A stretch of 64,000 nt of DNA from JAXGMV01 sp040768445 (GCA_040768445.1 JAXGMV010000001.1:124001-188000); one strand, 5' to 3'. Shown: positions 24,046 to 34,266, counted from the first letter of the stretch. Program-made: numbers and translations. The notes: a model not told the origin generated them from the sequence alone.

Positions 24046-27000
24046 CTATTCTTTTGGTGTACGCAGCTCACCCTCAAGCTCTGCCAGTTTCTTCAACCGC
24101 TCCCAACGCAATTTCGCATCGGCATTGGCTTCTGACATCAGCTTTTCTGCACGAACCTCGTCTTTATTGACCAGCATACGGTAACGAGTCTCATTGTAAG
24201 CGTATTCGGAGACCGGGATGCTCGGCTCGCGTGAGTCGACAGTTAGGGGGTTCTTGCCTTCAGCCGCCAGCATTGGATTGTAGCGGTACAGCGACCATGC
24301 GCCAGACTGAATAGCCATCTTCTGCTGTTCAAGACCCTTCTCCATTGAGATACCGTGAGCAATACAGTGGCTGTAGGCAATGATCAGTGAAGCGCCCGGG
24401 TAGGCATCCGCTTCAGTGAAAGCCTTGAGCGTCTGCAGGTCCGAATAGCCCATCGCGACACGTGCCACATAGATGTTACCGTAGGTCATTGCAATTTGAC
24501 CGAGGTCTTTCTTCGCCAGGCCCTTACCATTGGCAGCAAATTTCGCCACAGCAGCACGCGGGGTAGCCTTAGAAGCCTGTCCACCAGTGTTGGAATACAC
24601 TTCAGTATCCAAAACAAGCACGTTGACGTTACGACCGCTGGCAAGCACATGATCCAGACCGCCGTAGCCGATGTCATAGGCCCAACCGTCACCACCAATG
24701 ATCCAGACGGACCGCTTGATTAAATCATCTGCCATGCTGGCAAGCTGCATTGCAGCGAGGGTTGTATCACCGGCCAGCTTTTGCTTCAGCGCTGCGACAC
24801 GCTCACGCTGCTGCTTGATGCCTTTTTCAGTGCTCTGGTCAGCAGTCAGCAGTTCATCAGCAAGCACGCCGCCGACTTTATCGCTCAACTGTTTTACCAG
24901 TTCGCAGGCATATTCATACTTCTTATCAGTAGCCAGCCGCATACCAAAACCAAACTCAGCATTGTCTTCGAACAGTGAGTTCGACCAGGCGGGACCGCGT
25001 CCATCTTTATTTTTAGCCCAGGGTGTCGTTGGTAGGCTGCCGCCATACACAGATGAACAACCCGTAGCATTGGCTATGATCGCACGCTCACCAAATAACT
25101 GTGAGACCAGTTTGACATAAGGTGTCTCGCCACAGCCGGCACAGGCGCCAGAGAACTCGAACAGCGGCTGCAGTAATTGTGAATTTTTGACAGACGTGAT
25201 GTTGATCAACTCTCGGTCAACATCCGGAATACTTAGGAAGTGATCCCAGTTGACATTCTCCTGCTCACGCAGAGGTGCCTGAGGCGCCATGTTGATGGCT
25301 TTGAAACCAGCACGTGTTTTATCTTTTGCAGGGCAGGTCGAAACACACAGTTCACAGCCGGTGCAGTCTTCCGGCGCAATTTGAATTGTGAACAATTTAT
25401 CAGGCAGTTCAGGGAAGCGTGCTGCAGTGCTCTTGAAGGTCACAGGTGCGGTTTCCTTCAAGGCCGGGTCATAGACTTTCATGCGGATTGCCGCATGCGG
25501 GCAGACCATCACGCATTTACCGCACTGAATACATAGATCTGGCTCCCACACCGGGATCTGCAGGGCAATGTTACGTTTCTCCCACTTGGCTGTGCCTGAG
25601 GGATAGGTACCATCCTGAGGTATGGCGCTGACTGGGAGTGCATCGCCATCAAAAACCAGGATGCGGTCAACCACTGTCTTGACATATTCTGGTGCATCAG
25701 CCGGCATTCCCTTGCGCATTTCAAGGCTGCCAACAGGAGCTGTTGGAACTTTGACTTCATGCAGGTTTACGAGAGTTTCATCCACTGCCGCAAAGTTGCG
25801 CTGAACAACACTCTCGCCGCGCTTGCCGTAAGTTTTTTCAATCGATTTCTTAATTTCTTTGATGGCCTGTTCGCGTGGAAGCACACCGCTGATTGCAAAG
25901 AAACAGGTCTGCATGATGGTATTAATGCGACCGCCCATGCCGGTTTTCTTGGCAACTTCATAGGCATCGATCACATAGAATTTAAGTTTCTTCTTGATGA
26001 TCTCAGACTGCACTTCAACTGGCAGCTGCTCAAGCACTTCTTCCGGACCATACAGGCTATTAAGCAAGAAAGTGCTGCCCGGTTTGGCAAATCGCAGAAC
26101 ATCAATACGCTCAAGGAACGAGAACATGTGACAGGCTACAAAACTCGCCTGACCATCACCGATCAGATACGGTGCATCAATGGGGTGTGGTCCAAAGCGC
26201 AGGTGGCTGATTGTGACCGAGCCAGATTTCTTTGAGTCATAAACGAAGTAACCCTGGGCGTAATTATCGGTGTCTTCGCCAATGATCTTGATGGAGTTCT
26301 TGTTAGCGCCAACGGTACCGTCAGCACCGAGTCCAAAAAATACACATTCAACAGTGCCTTCCGGGATAATTGAAAACGAGGGATCATATTCGAGACTGGT
26401 ATGAGTGACATCATCATTGATGCCAACTGTGAAGTGATTTTTCGGTTGTGCTTTGTCCAGTTCATCAAATACAGCTTTTACCATGCCCGGGTTGAACTCT
26501 TTCGAAGCGAGGCCATAACGACCACCGATGATGCGTGGGGCTGTTCTGAATGGTGCTGTGCCGCTGTTCATTGCTTCACTGACCGCTGTGACAACATCAA
26601 GGTAAAGTGGCTCACCCAGTGAGCCAGATTCCTTTGTACGGTCGAGAACGGCAATTGATTTGACCGTGGCAGGTAGCGCTTGCATCAGGTGTTTAATTGA
26701 GAAAGGACGGAAGAGTCGCACAGTTACCACACCGGTTTTCTCGCCTTTTGCTGCCAGGTATTTCGCTGTTTCTGCGGCTGTTTGAGCACCTGAAGCCATG
26801 ATGACAATGACTTTCTCAGCATCTTTGGCGCCGGCATAATCAAACAAGTGGTAGTCCCGACCACTGACATCATTGAAGCGCTTCATTACATTCTCAACGA
26901 TATCGGGGCAGGCATTATAGTATGGATTAGTGACTTCACGCCCCTGGAAGTAGACATCCCAGTTATGCAGTGTGCCGCGCACAAATGGTTTTTCAGGATT

Positions 27001-27624
27001 GAGAGCACGCGCCCTGTGGGCAAATACCTTTTCCTGAGGAATCAATTTTGTGAGCTGTTCGTCAGTTAAGCGGGAAAGATTATTGACTTCATGAGAAGTA
27101 CGGAAACCATCAAAGAAATGCAGGAATGGTACACGCGATTCCAATGTTGCTGCTTGTGAGATAGCAGCCATATCATGGGCTTCTTGCACTGAGCAAGATG
27201 CCAGGAGTGCAAAGCCTGTAGCGCGGGTTGCCATGACGTCTGAATGATCACCATAGATTGAGATCGCCTGATAAGATAACGCTCGGGCTGAGACATGAAA
27301 TACGGTTGAGGTCAATTCACCGGCAATTTTATACATATTGGGGATCATCAACAACAAACCTTGAGAGGCAGTAAAGGTTGTCGTAAGTGCACCGGTCTGA
27401 AGTGACCCGTGCACCGCACCAGCAGCACCGCCTTCAGCCTGCAGTTCAGCTACCAGGGGTACCGTGCCCCAGATATTTGGATTGCCATTCGCCGCCCATT
27501 CATCTGACAGCTCGCCCATACCCGAAGAAGGCGTGATCGGGTAAATGGCGATCACTTCATTGGTGCGGTAGGCAACATCGGCTGTTGTTTCATTTGCATC
27601 GATTGTGATCATTTTTGGTTTCAT
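24046..27624 (-). CDS. nifJ: Pyruvate:ferredoxin (flavodoxin) oxidoreductase
   Basis: A 1,192-residue single-chain PFOR that oxidises pyruvate with CoA to acetyl-CoA and CO2, reducing ferredoxin or flavodoxin in the cytoplasm. The length is typical. The N-terminal domain starts with ANETTADVAYRTNEVIAIYPITPSS. Two ferredoxin-like [4Fe-4S] motifs are CIQCGKCVMVCP (about residue 697) and CTGCELCVSTCP (about 752). The thiamine-diphosphate motif GDGWAYDIG...LDTEVYSNTGGQ lies near 970-1005. A further Cys-containing SGACAGCGETPY segment matches the proximal cluster. GGGAGA precedes the ATG by 8 nt. It is monocistronic with its own terminator, and a symmetric element overlaps its -10 box. Confidence 0.97.
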   Translation of the reverse strand: MKPKMITIDANETTADVAYRTNEVIAIYPITPSSGMGELSDEWAANGNPNIWGTVPLVAELQAEGGAAGAVHGSLQTGALTTTFTASQGLLLMIPNMYKIAGELTSTVFHVSARALSYQAISIYGDHSDVMATRATGFALLASCSVQEAHDMAAISQAATLESRVPFLHFFDGFRTSHEVNNLSRLTDEQLTKLIPQEKVFAHRARALNPEKPFVRGTLHNWDVYFQGREVTNPYYNACPDIVENVMKRFNDVSGRDYHLFDYAGAKDAEKVIVIMASGAQTAAETAKYLAAKGEKTGVVTVRLFRPFSIKHLMQALPATVKSIAVLDRTKESGSLGEPLYLDVVTAVSEAMNSGTAPFRTAPRIIGGRYGLASKEFNPGMVKAVFDELDKAQPKNHFTVGINDDVTHTSLEYDPSFSIIPEGTVECVFFGLGADGTVGANKNSIKIIGEDTDNYAQGYFVYDSKKSGSVTISHLRFGPHPIDAPYLIGDGQASFVACHMFSFLERIDVLRFAKPGSTFLLNSLYGPEEVLEQLPVEVQSEIIKKKLKFYVIDAYEVAKKTGMGGRINTIMQTCFFAISGVLPREQAIKEIKKSIEKTYGKRGESVVQRNFAAVDETLVNLHEVKVPTAPVGSLEMRKGMPADAPEYVKTVVDRILVFDGDALPVSAIPQDGTYPSGTAKWEKRNIALQIPVWEPDLCIQCGKCVMVCPHAAIRMKVYDPALKETAPVTFKSTAARFPELPDKLFTIQIAPEDCTGCELCVSTCPAKDKTRAGFKAINMAPQAPLREQENVNWDHFLSIPDVDRELINITSVKNSQLLQPLFEFSGACAGCGETPYVKLVSQLFGERAIIANATGCSSVYGGSLPTTPWAKNKDGRGPAWSNSLFEDNAEFGFGMRLATDKKYEYACELVKQLSDKVGGVLADELLTADQSTEKGIKQQRERVAALKQKLAGDTTLAAMQLASMADDLIKRSVWIIGGDGWAYDIGYGGLDHVLASGRNVNVLVLDTEVYSNTGGQASKATPRAAVAKFAANGKGLAKKDLGQIAMTYGNIYVARVAMGYSDLQTLKAFTEADAYPGASLIIAYSHCIAHGISMEKGLEQQKMAIQSGAWSLYRYNPMLAAEGKNPLTVDSREPSIPVSEYAYNETRYRMLVNKDEVRAEKLMSEANADAKLRWERLKKLAELEGELRTPKE

Positions 27625-27681
27625 TCAAAGGTCTCCCTTCATGCGCAGGAAAATTTTTTAATAGAACAGACACAATTTTAT

Positions 27682-27707
27682 ATCATATATATTATACCAT
27701 ATATGAT
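27682..27707 (-). promoter_or_regulatory. nifJ promoter -10 box inside a perfect inverted repeat
   Basis: ATCATATAT (27682-27690) and ATATATGAT (27699-27707) form a perfect 9-bp inverted repeat with an 8-bp spacer. The spacer, read on the minus strand, is GG-TATAAT, giving an extended -10 (TG-G-TATAAT) about 70 bp before the nifJ start. A repressor bound here would block RNA polymerase directly. Low-complexity AT content makes chance symmetry possible. Confidence 0.5.
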
Positions 27708-27835
27708 TAATAATTCTGCCATTCACTTTTAATAATTGTACGCCGATCTATATCGCAGGTCACCTGATGAATTTCCTGAATCTGTTGGAATTCTTCCTTA
27801 AATAGTGCTGTTTTGGTTACAGTCTGTAACAACAG

Positions 27836-28621
27836 TCATTCCTGTTTTCTCTGGCGGGCAAATTGCAAGGAAATCCAGTTAGCCGCCAGCGAACCAATTG
27901 CCGCCAGCATGTAAATCCACAGACTACCAGACACTGGTAACAACCAGCTGATCACCCCGTAAAAACCAGCAATTCCAAAGGATCCAAGGATGGTGCCACG
28001 CAGCAGCTGACCCACTGCCTGTCCACCCTGCTGAGAGTGTGTGAAGGTCGCTAAGATGATCCCAAAAACTGGGAAGGCTGAAAGAATGCCGCTGAGCTGT
28101 GAACCCAATAGTGATGCAAAACTGGTCAGGGTGGCTACAAACACGGCTGCGGTAATCATCCGCGCTGGTAAATCCCACCAGGGAGGACTCAGCTTTTTAG
28201 TACCAAAAGCGCGGGCTGGTGCAAATTGCACAAGGATAATGACGATAAGGAACAATATAATCACAGTTGGCACGAGTGAAAGTGAGATACTTCGCCAAAC
28301 TGCAGCAGAGAGTGAAAAGACCACCAGTGATACTGCCAGGCTGGGTATCCAGTTGAAACGTTTCGCCATCATCAGGTAAGTAATAGCGAACATACAAACT
28401 GAAGCCTGCCCACCAATCGTTCCAACTGCAGCATTTCCTGCAAAATCAAGACCATGCTGCATTGCCATGATGATCGATATTGGTGCAGAAACAAAGGGAA
28501 AACCGGAGAACCAGCCGCTCACAGCTGGCCCATATCTGCGTCCCAAAAGTGTAGCTACTGCTATCAACAGCGGTGAAAGAAGGATTTTTAACACAAATAT
28601 CAGCAGAGCGCTATTTTCCAC
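27836..28621 (-). CDS. Polytopic membrane protein of unknown function (261 aa)
   Basis: A 261-residue protein with about eight hydrophobic segments. Two related motifs, WFSGFPFVSAPISI (about residues 36-49) and ILSAFPVFGIILATFTHSQQG (about 180-200), suggest an internal duplication with inverted topology, a transporter-like trait. I do not recognise a named family. It is separated by 213 bp from the divergent ABC exporter genes, with no clear shared element seen between them. Confidence 0.7.
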   Translation of the reverse strand: MENSALLIFVLKILLSPLLIAVATLLGRRYGPAVSGWFSGFPFVSAPISIIMAMQHGLDFAGNAAVGTIGGQASVCMFAITYLMMAKRFNWIPSLAVSLVVFSLSAAVWRSISLSLVPTVIILFLIVIILVQFAPARAFGTKKLSPPWWDLPARMITAAVFVATLTSFASLLGSQLSGILSAFPVFGIILATFTHSQQGGQAVGQLLRGTILGSFGIAGFYGVISWLLPVSGSLWIYMLAAIGSLAANWISLQFARQRKQE

Positions 28622-28834
28622 AACAACCTGACCTTGATGGTGTCCGATTCATCCAACCTGTTTTATTCCATCATTTTATCAAATTATTATCTTCATCACT
28701 TATGAAACCGAGGCGCAGATATCGCACCGGATTTATCACCATATGTTAATACTTGGCGCTAAGACCCAAAATTTGAAACTTGTAGTAAGCTTAACTTAAT
28801 CTTCGACATCACTGCCGCCATCATTAGATTAATT

Positions 28835-30607
28835 ATGCAGCCAATTGAATTACCCAAAACGAACACACCCCTCATTAAAATTCTTGTCCGTGTTTACCGT
28901 TACCTGTCACCTTACTGGAAAAAGGTTGCAGGTGCTTACGCTTCACTCCTTGGGATACTGGCTTTAAACACCCTCATTCCACAATTTATTCGCTGGATTA
29001 TCGACAACGGCATTGAAGGCAAACAGCCGCAAATATTAGCCTGGTCATCGTTTGCGCTCATCGGCCTAACACTGATCAAAGGTATGTTCAATTACATCCA
29101 GGGTATTTTGAGCGAGCAGGCATCGCAAAATGTAGCATATGATTTGCGCAACCAAATTCAGCAGAAGCTAACACAATTATCTTTTTCTTTTCATGACCAA
29201 TCAGAAACTGGTGAGCTGCTATCCAGAGCTGTACAGGATGTTGAACGCATCCGCTTCTTAACTGGACGGGCAACTTTACGCATCCTGGATGGCGTTTTGA
29301 TTTTGATTGTCACCATCGTTGTAATGTTTTTCATGAATGCGCGGTTGGCGTTACCGATATTGCTCTTAATGCCCCTGCTGGTTTTCCAGGCGCTGCGTTT
29401 TGGCGCGAGATTTCGCCCTCTATCGCTCAAGGTTCAAAAACAACTGGCAGTCTTAACCACCGCGGTTGAACAAAATCTGCGCGGCACAAAAATTGTCAAA
29501 GCCTACGCACAGGAAGATAAAGAGATTGAGCGATTTGACCAGGAAAACGATCTCTGGTTTGGACTTTCCATGCGTTCTGCTTCCATGCAAGCAATCAACG
29601 TGCCCCTGCTCTTCCTGATCGCCAATATGGGCATGGTGCTTATCATCTTTATGGGCGGGCGAGAGGTCATCAATGGCACTATCACCATTGGTGAAGTGGT
29701 TGCGTTTATTACCTACCTGGGTCAATTGATCGAGCCGGTCCGCCGGCTTGGGATGATCATTCCCGCTGTTTCAATCGCTGGTGCCTCAGCTGAGCGCATT
29801 TTCGATATCCTGGATACCATCTCGGAAGTGAAAGATGAACCCGATGCGAAACCACTCAAGGCTGTAAATGGTCATGTTATCTTCGATCACGTCAGTTTTG
29901 AATTCGGAAAACACAAAATCTTGACTGACATCAACTTCGAAATACACCCTGGTCAAACGGTAGCTTTACTGGGTTCAACTGGTTCCGGTAAGACCTCGAT
30001 TATCAACCTGATCCCGAGATTTTACGATCCCTCTCATGGGCAAATTCTTATTGATGGGCAGGACATCCGCCACCTGACACTGCAGTCTCTGCGCAGTCAG
30101 ATTGGTATGGTATTGCAGGAAACAGTCTTGTTCGCATCGACCATCAGGGAAAATATTGCTTTTGGCTGCGAGAATGCCACAGAGGAAGCTATTATAGGGG
30201 CAGCTAAAGCTGCCCAGGCACATGAATTTATTCTTGAACTGCAGGACGGTTATGATACCCGAGTTGGTGAGCGCGGCATGACGCTCTCAGGCGGTCAGCG
30301 CCAGCGGTTGGCAATTGCACGTGCACTGCTGCTCAACCCGCGTATCTTAATCCTGGATGATGCTACCTCATCGGTTGACACTGAGACCGAACACCTTATT
30401 CAGCAGGCTTTCACGAGGTTGATCAAAGGACGTACAACCTTTGTCATTGCCCACCGGCTCAGCACCATCAGATCTGCTGACCTGATATTAGTGCTCGATT
30501 CGGGTAAGATCGCAGCCCAGGGAACACATGTGTCCCTATTGAAAGAGTCCAGCATTTACCGTGCAATTTACAATCAGCAGTTAAAAAAGCAGGAGGGTCA
30601 GCTATGA
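28835..30607 (+). CDS. ABC exporter half-transporter, subunit 1 (degenerate Walker B)
   Basis: A 590-residue type IV ABC exporter half: six TM helices (about 35-320) and a nucleotide-binding domain. Walker A is GSTGSGKTS, the signature LSGGQRQ, and Walker B ILILDDATSSVD. The residue after Walker B is Asp rather than the catalytic Glu, as in the degenerate-site subunit of heterodimeric exporters such as BmrCD or TM287/288. It overlaps the next gene by 4 nt (ATGA), so the two are translationally coupled. The substrate is unknown; multidrug or lipid export is the usual family role. The ATG at 28835 has a weak ribosome site. Confidence 0.92.
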   Translation: MQPIELPKTNTPLIKILVRVYRYLSPYWKKVAGAYASLLGILALNTLIPQFIRWIIDNGIEGKQPQILAWSSFALIGLTLIKGMFNYIQGILSEQASQNVAYDLRNQIQQKLTQLSFSFHDQSETGELLSRAVQDVERIRFLTGRATLRILDGVLILIVTIVVMFFMNARLALPILLLMPLLVFQALRFGARFRPLSLKVQKQLAVLTTAVEQNLRGTKIVKAYAQEDKEIERFDQENDLWFGLSMRSASMQAINVPLLFLIANMGMVLIIFMGGREVINGTITIGEVVAFITYLGQLIEPVRRLGMIIPAVSIAGASAERIFDILDTISEVKDEPDAKPLKAVNGHVIFDHVSFEFGKHKILTDINFEIHPGQTVALLGSTGSGKTSIINLIPRFYDPSHGQILIDGQDIRHLTLQSLRSQIGMVLQETVLFASTIRENIAFGCENATEEAIIGAAKAAQAHEFILELQDGYDTRVGERGMTLSGGQRQRLAIARALLLNPRILILDDATSSVDTETEHLIQQAFTRLIKGRTTFVIAHRLSTIRSADLILVLDSGKIAAQGTHVSLLKESSIYRAIYNQQLKKQEGQL

Positions 30608-32427
30608 GTTTCTCAATTGGACCCTCCTCAGCGGGCATGGGGCCGCGCTCAGCACTCGATAACTTTGGTAACACCGATACCAAAGGCGGCGAGGTTTTCA
30701 ATCAAAAAGTTGTCTCACGCATGCTTGCTTATCTCAAGCCGCACGGTTGGAAAATGTTTGCGGCCTTGATTTTAACATTGGCTGAATCAGGCTTGACCTT
30801 GATGGCGCCTTACCTGACCAAGATTGCCATTGATGATTACATCATCCCGGGCAACCTGGATGGGTTGACAAATCTATCAATCCTGATTGGGCTGGCGTAC
30901 ATCTGCATTTTCTTTGTCAGCTCGGGTCAGCGCTACCTGCTCTCCTGGGTTGGTCAGCAGGTACTGGCAAAATTACGGTCTGACCTGTTCCGACACCTGC
31001 AGAGACTTCACCTGGGGTATCACGAAAAGCACATCACCGGTGTGACAGTCTCAAGGGTAATCAACGATGTTGCTGAGATCAACGAACTGCTTTCACAGGG
31101 TATCATCACGTTGATCGGTGATGTCGTCGTCCTGATTGGCATTATTGTTATCATGCTGACCATGAGTCCAAAACTGGCGCTGTTTACCTTTATTGTTCTG
31201 CCACTCATGTTCCTTGCCACCTGGATTTTTTCACGCCAGGCACGTTCAGCCTTCCCTGAGACTCGCTCAAAGGTTGCTGCAGTTGTCGGTGACTTGGCTG
31301 AAGATATTAACGGCATCAGGGCTATCCAGGCTTTTAGCCGGGAGAAGGCTTCCCAGGAGCGCTTTGAACAGGTCAACCGCGAAAACCGTAATGCCTACAT
31401 CAATGCCATGTCGCTCTCGTATATCTTCCTGCCAGCAATCGAGTTCCTTGGCATGTTGGCAACTGTGATCGTCCTTTGGCTGGGCGGCTACCTTGTACTT
31501 GAAAATGAAGTAACTCTTGGTGTGATGGTTGCTTTCCTGAACTACGTTTCCAGGTTTTTCCAACCCATCCAAGAACTCAGCCGTATGTACACGACCTTCC
31601 AATCCGCCATGGCAGGCGGTGAGCAAGTCATCAAGCTCTTAGATACGCCAGTTGAAATCAGTGATAAACCGGAGGCCATAGATCTGAAGGTTGAGAAGGG
31701 TAAAATCCAATTTAAGAATGTTACATTCCAATACCGCCCTGACAGCCCCATTGTACTGAAAAATATTAACCTTACGATCGAACCTGGAAAGACTATCGCA
31801 GTGGTTGGACCTACCGGTGCGGGTAAGACAACCATCGCCAGCCTGATCGCCCGCTTTTATGAGGTTACACAGGGCGCCATTTTTATCGATGATACCGATA
31901 TCCGTGATGTCAACCTACAGTCCTTAAGACAGCAAGTTCGGGTTATTTCTCAGGAACCTTTCCTGTTCTCACGCTCAATCGCCGAAAATATCAGCTACGG
32001 CATCTCCGATGCCTCAATGGCGCAAATTGAGCAAGCTGCCATCCAGGCAAACGCTCATGACTTCATCAGCCGCCTGCCGGAAGGATACAATACCCGCGTG
32101 CTTGAGGGCGGCGTAAATGTCTCCCAGGGGCAGCGCCAACTGCTAAGCATCGCGCGGGCATTATTAACGGACCCGCGTATTTTGATACTGGATGAGGCCA
32201 CTGCTAATATTGACACAGTCACAGAAGCGTTGATACAGGATGCACTGGCGCGCATGCTTAAAGGACGCACCGCAATTGTGATTGCTCACCGCCTAAGCAC
32301 CGTACGGAATGCAGACAGGGTATTTGTGATCGACCACGGTGAAATCGTTGAACAGGGCAGCCACGATGAACTGTTGGCTCTAAGCGGATTGTATGCTGCG
32401 CTTTATGAACGCCAGTTTATGGATTAA
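30604..32427 (+). CDS. ABC exporter half-transporter, subunit 2
   Basis: A 607-residue ABC exporter half with an N-terminal extension of about 35 residues, six TM helices and an NBD. Walker A is GPTGAGKTT. Walker B with the catalytic Glu reads ILILDEATANID. The signature is altered to VSQGQRQ. Pairing this altered signature with the Asp-type Walker B of subunit 1 yields one degenerate ATP site, and the consensus LSGGQ of subunit 1 with this Glu gives the active site. The pair therefore encodes an asymmetric heterodimer. Confidence 0.92.
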   Translation: MSFSIGPSSAGMGPRSALDNFGNTDTKGGEVFNQKVVSRMLAYLKPHGWKMFAALILTLAESGLTLMAPYLTKIAIDDYIIPGNLDGLTNLSILIGLAYICIFFVSSGQRYLLSWVGQQVLAKLRSDLFRHLQRLHLGYHEKHITGVTVSRVINDVAEINELLSQGIITLIGDVVVLIGIIVIMLTMSPKLALFTFIVLPLMFLATWIFSRQARSAFPETRSKVAAVVGDLAEDINGIRAIQAFSREKASQERFEQVNRENRNAYINAMSLSYIFLPAIEFLGMLATVIVLWLGGYLVLENEVTLGVMVAFLNYVSRFFQPIQELSRMYTTFQSAMAGGEQVIKLLDTPVEISDKPEAIDLKVEKGKIQFKNVTFQYRPDSPIVLKNINLTIEPGKTIAVVGPTGAGKTTIASLIARFYEVTQGAIFIDDTDIRDVNLQSLRQQVRVISQEPFLFSRSIAENISYGISDASMAQIEQAAIQANAHDFISRLPEGYNTRVLEGGVNVSQGQRQLLSIARALLTDPRILILDEATANIDTVTEALIQDALARMLKGRTAIVIAHRLSTVRNADRVFVIDHGEIVEQGSHDELLALSGLYAALYERQFMD

Positions 32428-32451
32428 TAATCAATAATTAAGTGATTTATC

Positions 32452-32487
32452 AAAAAAATCAGGCAGGCTTAAAAAATGCCTGCCTGA
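32452..32487 (-). terminator. Convergent terminator between ABC exporter and ortB
   Basis: An 11-bp perfect stem (atcaggcaggc / gcctgcctgat). On the minus strand it is followed by a run of seven T, a strong terminator for ortB. The plus-strand tail (attctt) is weaker. Confidence 0.88.
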
Positions 32488-32492
32488 TATTC

Positions 32493-33923
32493 TTAATTAG
32501 TTTTTACGCCCAGTTCAATCAAACAACTCCGCACAAATTCAACGCTGCTGTTCGTCTCTTCGGCCAGGTAGTTCACTTCACAGGTCTCCAGTGCTCGATC
32601 CAGACCGCTGGTGATGTGCCGGATATACCTGCTTCGCAGGTCAGGCACACTGAGCTCCTGGGCAGAGAACTGGTTCAGGTTTTCAGGGATGACAACCACT
32701 TTCCCCGGCTGGTTTTCGCGCGGGTCGCCCCGGCGAACTTCAACACCCATTTTTCTGGCAAAGGTCAGCTGGGCAGTGGGATGCTTGCCGGCGCCTGTGT
32801 ATTCTGTCTCCTGCACCACCAATGTCTGATCACGGTCAAGCTCACGTGCCAGGCTGACAGCCGCCGCCAGGGCGGTGTTACCAGCTGGCCCGCGCTCTAA
32901 CCCCTCCATCTGTGCCAGCATCTCGGTCGTATAAAACACCTCTCCCTGTGTGACCGTGACGTAGCGCTCCATGTAGCGCAGTGCACGGGCAGCGTTACGC
33001 GGCACATCTGAGCGGTCAGGCACCATGGCAAATGGAATACCAAAGCCGGTGTGACCGGTGGTGAACGACTTGCGGTTGAAATCACGGTCTGATGCCATGT
33101 GCAAGCCCGAGAGATCAACACTGGCAGCCACTACCTGTGTCGTGTCAGCATCAGCCCGTTTCAAGCCGCGCACGGTACCCGTCAGGTTGCCGCCGCCGGC
33201 ATGCGTCACTACCACCATGTCCGGTGCGTTACCAGTAATAAGCCGCATATCTTCTGCCACTTCGTAGCCGAGTGTCTCAATACCCGCGACTGAGAAGGGC
33301 GTGTAGAGTGAGGCATTGAAATATCCAGTCTCTTCCAGCAGGCGCAGCATTTCATAAAACAGCTCCGGCCCAACCGTCAACTGCATCACCTGGGCGCCGT
33401 AAGCTTCACAGGCACGCCCTTTCTCAACAATCTCGGGCTGTCCAATCATGTGGCTGTCATAGATCTCCTGTACCACAATGCATTTCAAGCCTTTCATGGC
33501 AGCTTGTGATGCCACCGCAGCGCCGTAATTGCCGCTCGTTGCTGTAATGACGCCAGGGTATTTCATGCGCTGGGCATGGTAGATTGATACCGATGCCCGC
33601 CGTGCTTTGAAACTGCCAGAAGGATTGCAGGCTTCATCTTTGATGAAGATACGAGCGCCCTTGCCTGCGGGCGCAGTCATTCTGACCAGGCGCGTGATAT
33701 TTTTCAACTCAATCAAGGGGGTGTTGCCGACACCTACCGCCCGTTGTATGGCTTTGATCTGCTCAAAATCATAAGCTGACTCCTTCATCATGCGTTCGTA
33801 GTCAAACGCCAGCGACCCAAGGGCATATTTGGAATAGTCTATGCCCACTGACTGCTTCATGATCTCGTTTTTACGGTTCATCACCGCCTGGTAGCTTTTA
33901 TCGAGAACCGGTCTATGACTCAT
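32493..33923 (-). CDS. ortB: 2-amino-4-oxopentanoate thiolase, beta subunit (OrtB)
   Basis: A 476-residue PLP-dependent fold-type II enzyme related to threonine synthase. It has the PLP lysine motif PSGSFKARRAS, SGNYGAA for the cofactor phosphate/substrate carboxylate, and a Gly-rich THAGGGNLTGT loop. Length and the adjacent ortA-type gene fit OrtB, which with OrtA cleaves 2-amino-4-oxopentanoate with CoA to acetyl-CoA and alanine in ornithine fermentation. The ATG at 33923 (GGAAGGAG upstream, 11-nt overlap with ortA) is preferred over one at 33962. No other ornithine-pathway genes are in the window. Confidence 0.88.
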   Translation of the reverse strand: MSHRPVLDKSYQAVMNRKNEIMKQSVGIDYSKYALGSLAFDYERMMKESAYDFEQIKAIQRAVGVGNTPLIELKNITRLVRMTAPAGKGARIFIKDEACNPSGSFKARRASVSIYHAQRMKYPGVITATSGNYGAAVASQAAMKGLKCIVVQEIYDSHMIGQPEIVEKGRACEAYGAQVMQLTVGPELFYEMLRLLEETGYFNASLYTPFSVAGIETLGYEVAEDMRLITGNAPDMVVVTHAGGGNLTGTVRGLKRADADTTQVVAASVDLSGLHMASDRDFNRKSFTTGHTGFGIPFAMVPDRSDVPRNAARALRYMERYVTVTQGEVFYTTEMLAQMEGLERGPAGNTALAAAVSLARELDRDQTLVVQETEYTGAGKHPTAQLTFARKMGVEVRRGDPRENQPGKVVVIPENLNQFSAQELSVPDLRSRYIRHITSGLDRALETCEVNYLAEETNSSVEFVRSCLIELGVKTN

Positions 33924-34221
33924 CGCCGGCTCCTTCCAGCTGCCTGCGCAGCTCAATACCAATTTGCATCAACTCGGGCACAGGTTCGCCGTAGTTGTGA
34001 CCGTAAACTGGGTTTACCGTAACCAACTCACCTTCCATTACCAACCCGGTTACCGCAGTGATGCTGACGGTTTGCCCAATCTCTGCTTCAGCATTGGCAA
34101 AGCCTTTCGTTAACATGACGAGTGGCACAGCCTGCGTTTCCTCCGGCACCTGCGGGGCACGTTCTCCAGCCCGCAGAATTACTGTGCGTATCTGCACCCA
34201 GTCATTTTTCTGACACTTCAT
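33913..34221 (-). CDS. ortA: 2-amino-4-oxopentanoate thiolase, alpha subunit (OrtA)
   Basis: A 102-residue protein with the OrtA pattern: KNDWVQI..VIL..GERAPQVPE.T..VPL, then an SH3-like segment (VSITAVTGLVMEGELVTVNPVYGHNYGEPVPEL). It is the small partner of the PLP-containing OrtB. It overlaps ortB by 11 nt, typical of stoichiometric co-translation, and lies 45 nt downstream of the M28 peptidase gene. Confidence 0.9.
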   Translation of the reverse strand: MKCQKNDWVQIRTVILRAGERAPQVPEETQAVPLVMLTKGFANAEAEIGQTVSITAVTGLVMEGELVTVNPVYGHNYGEPVPELMQIGIELRRQLEGAGDES

Positions 34222-34266
34222 TGATACCTCCGATTGTAGTAGTTATTATTCAACCGCTAAATCATT

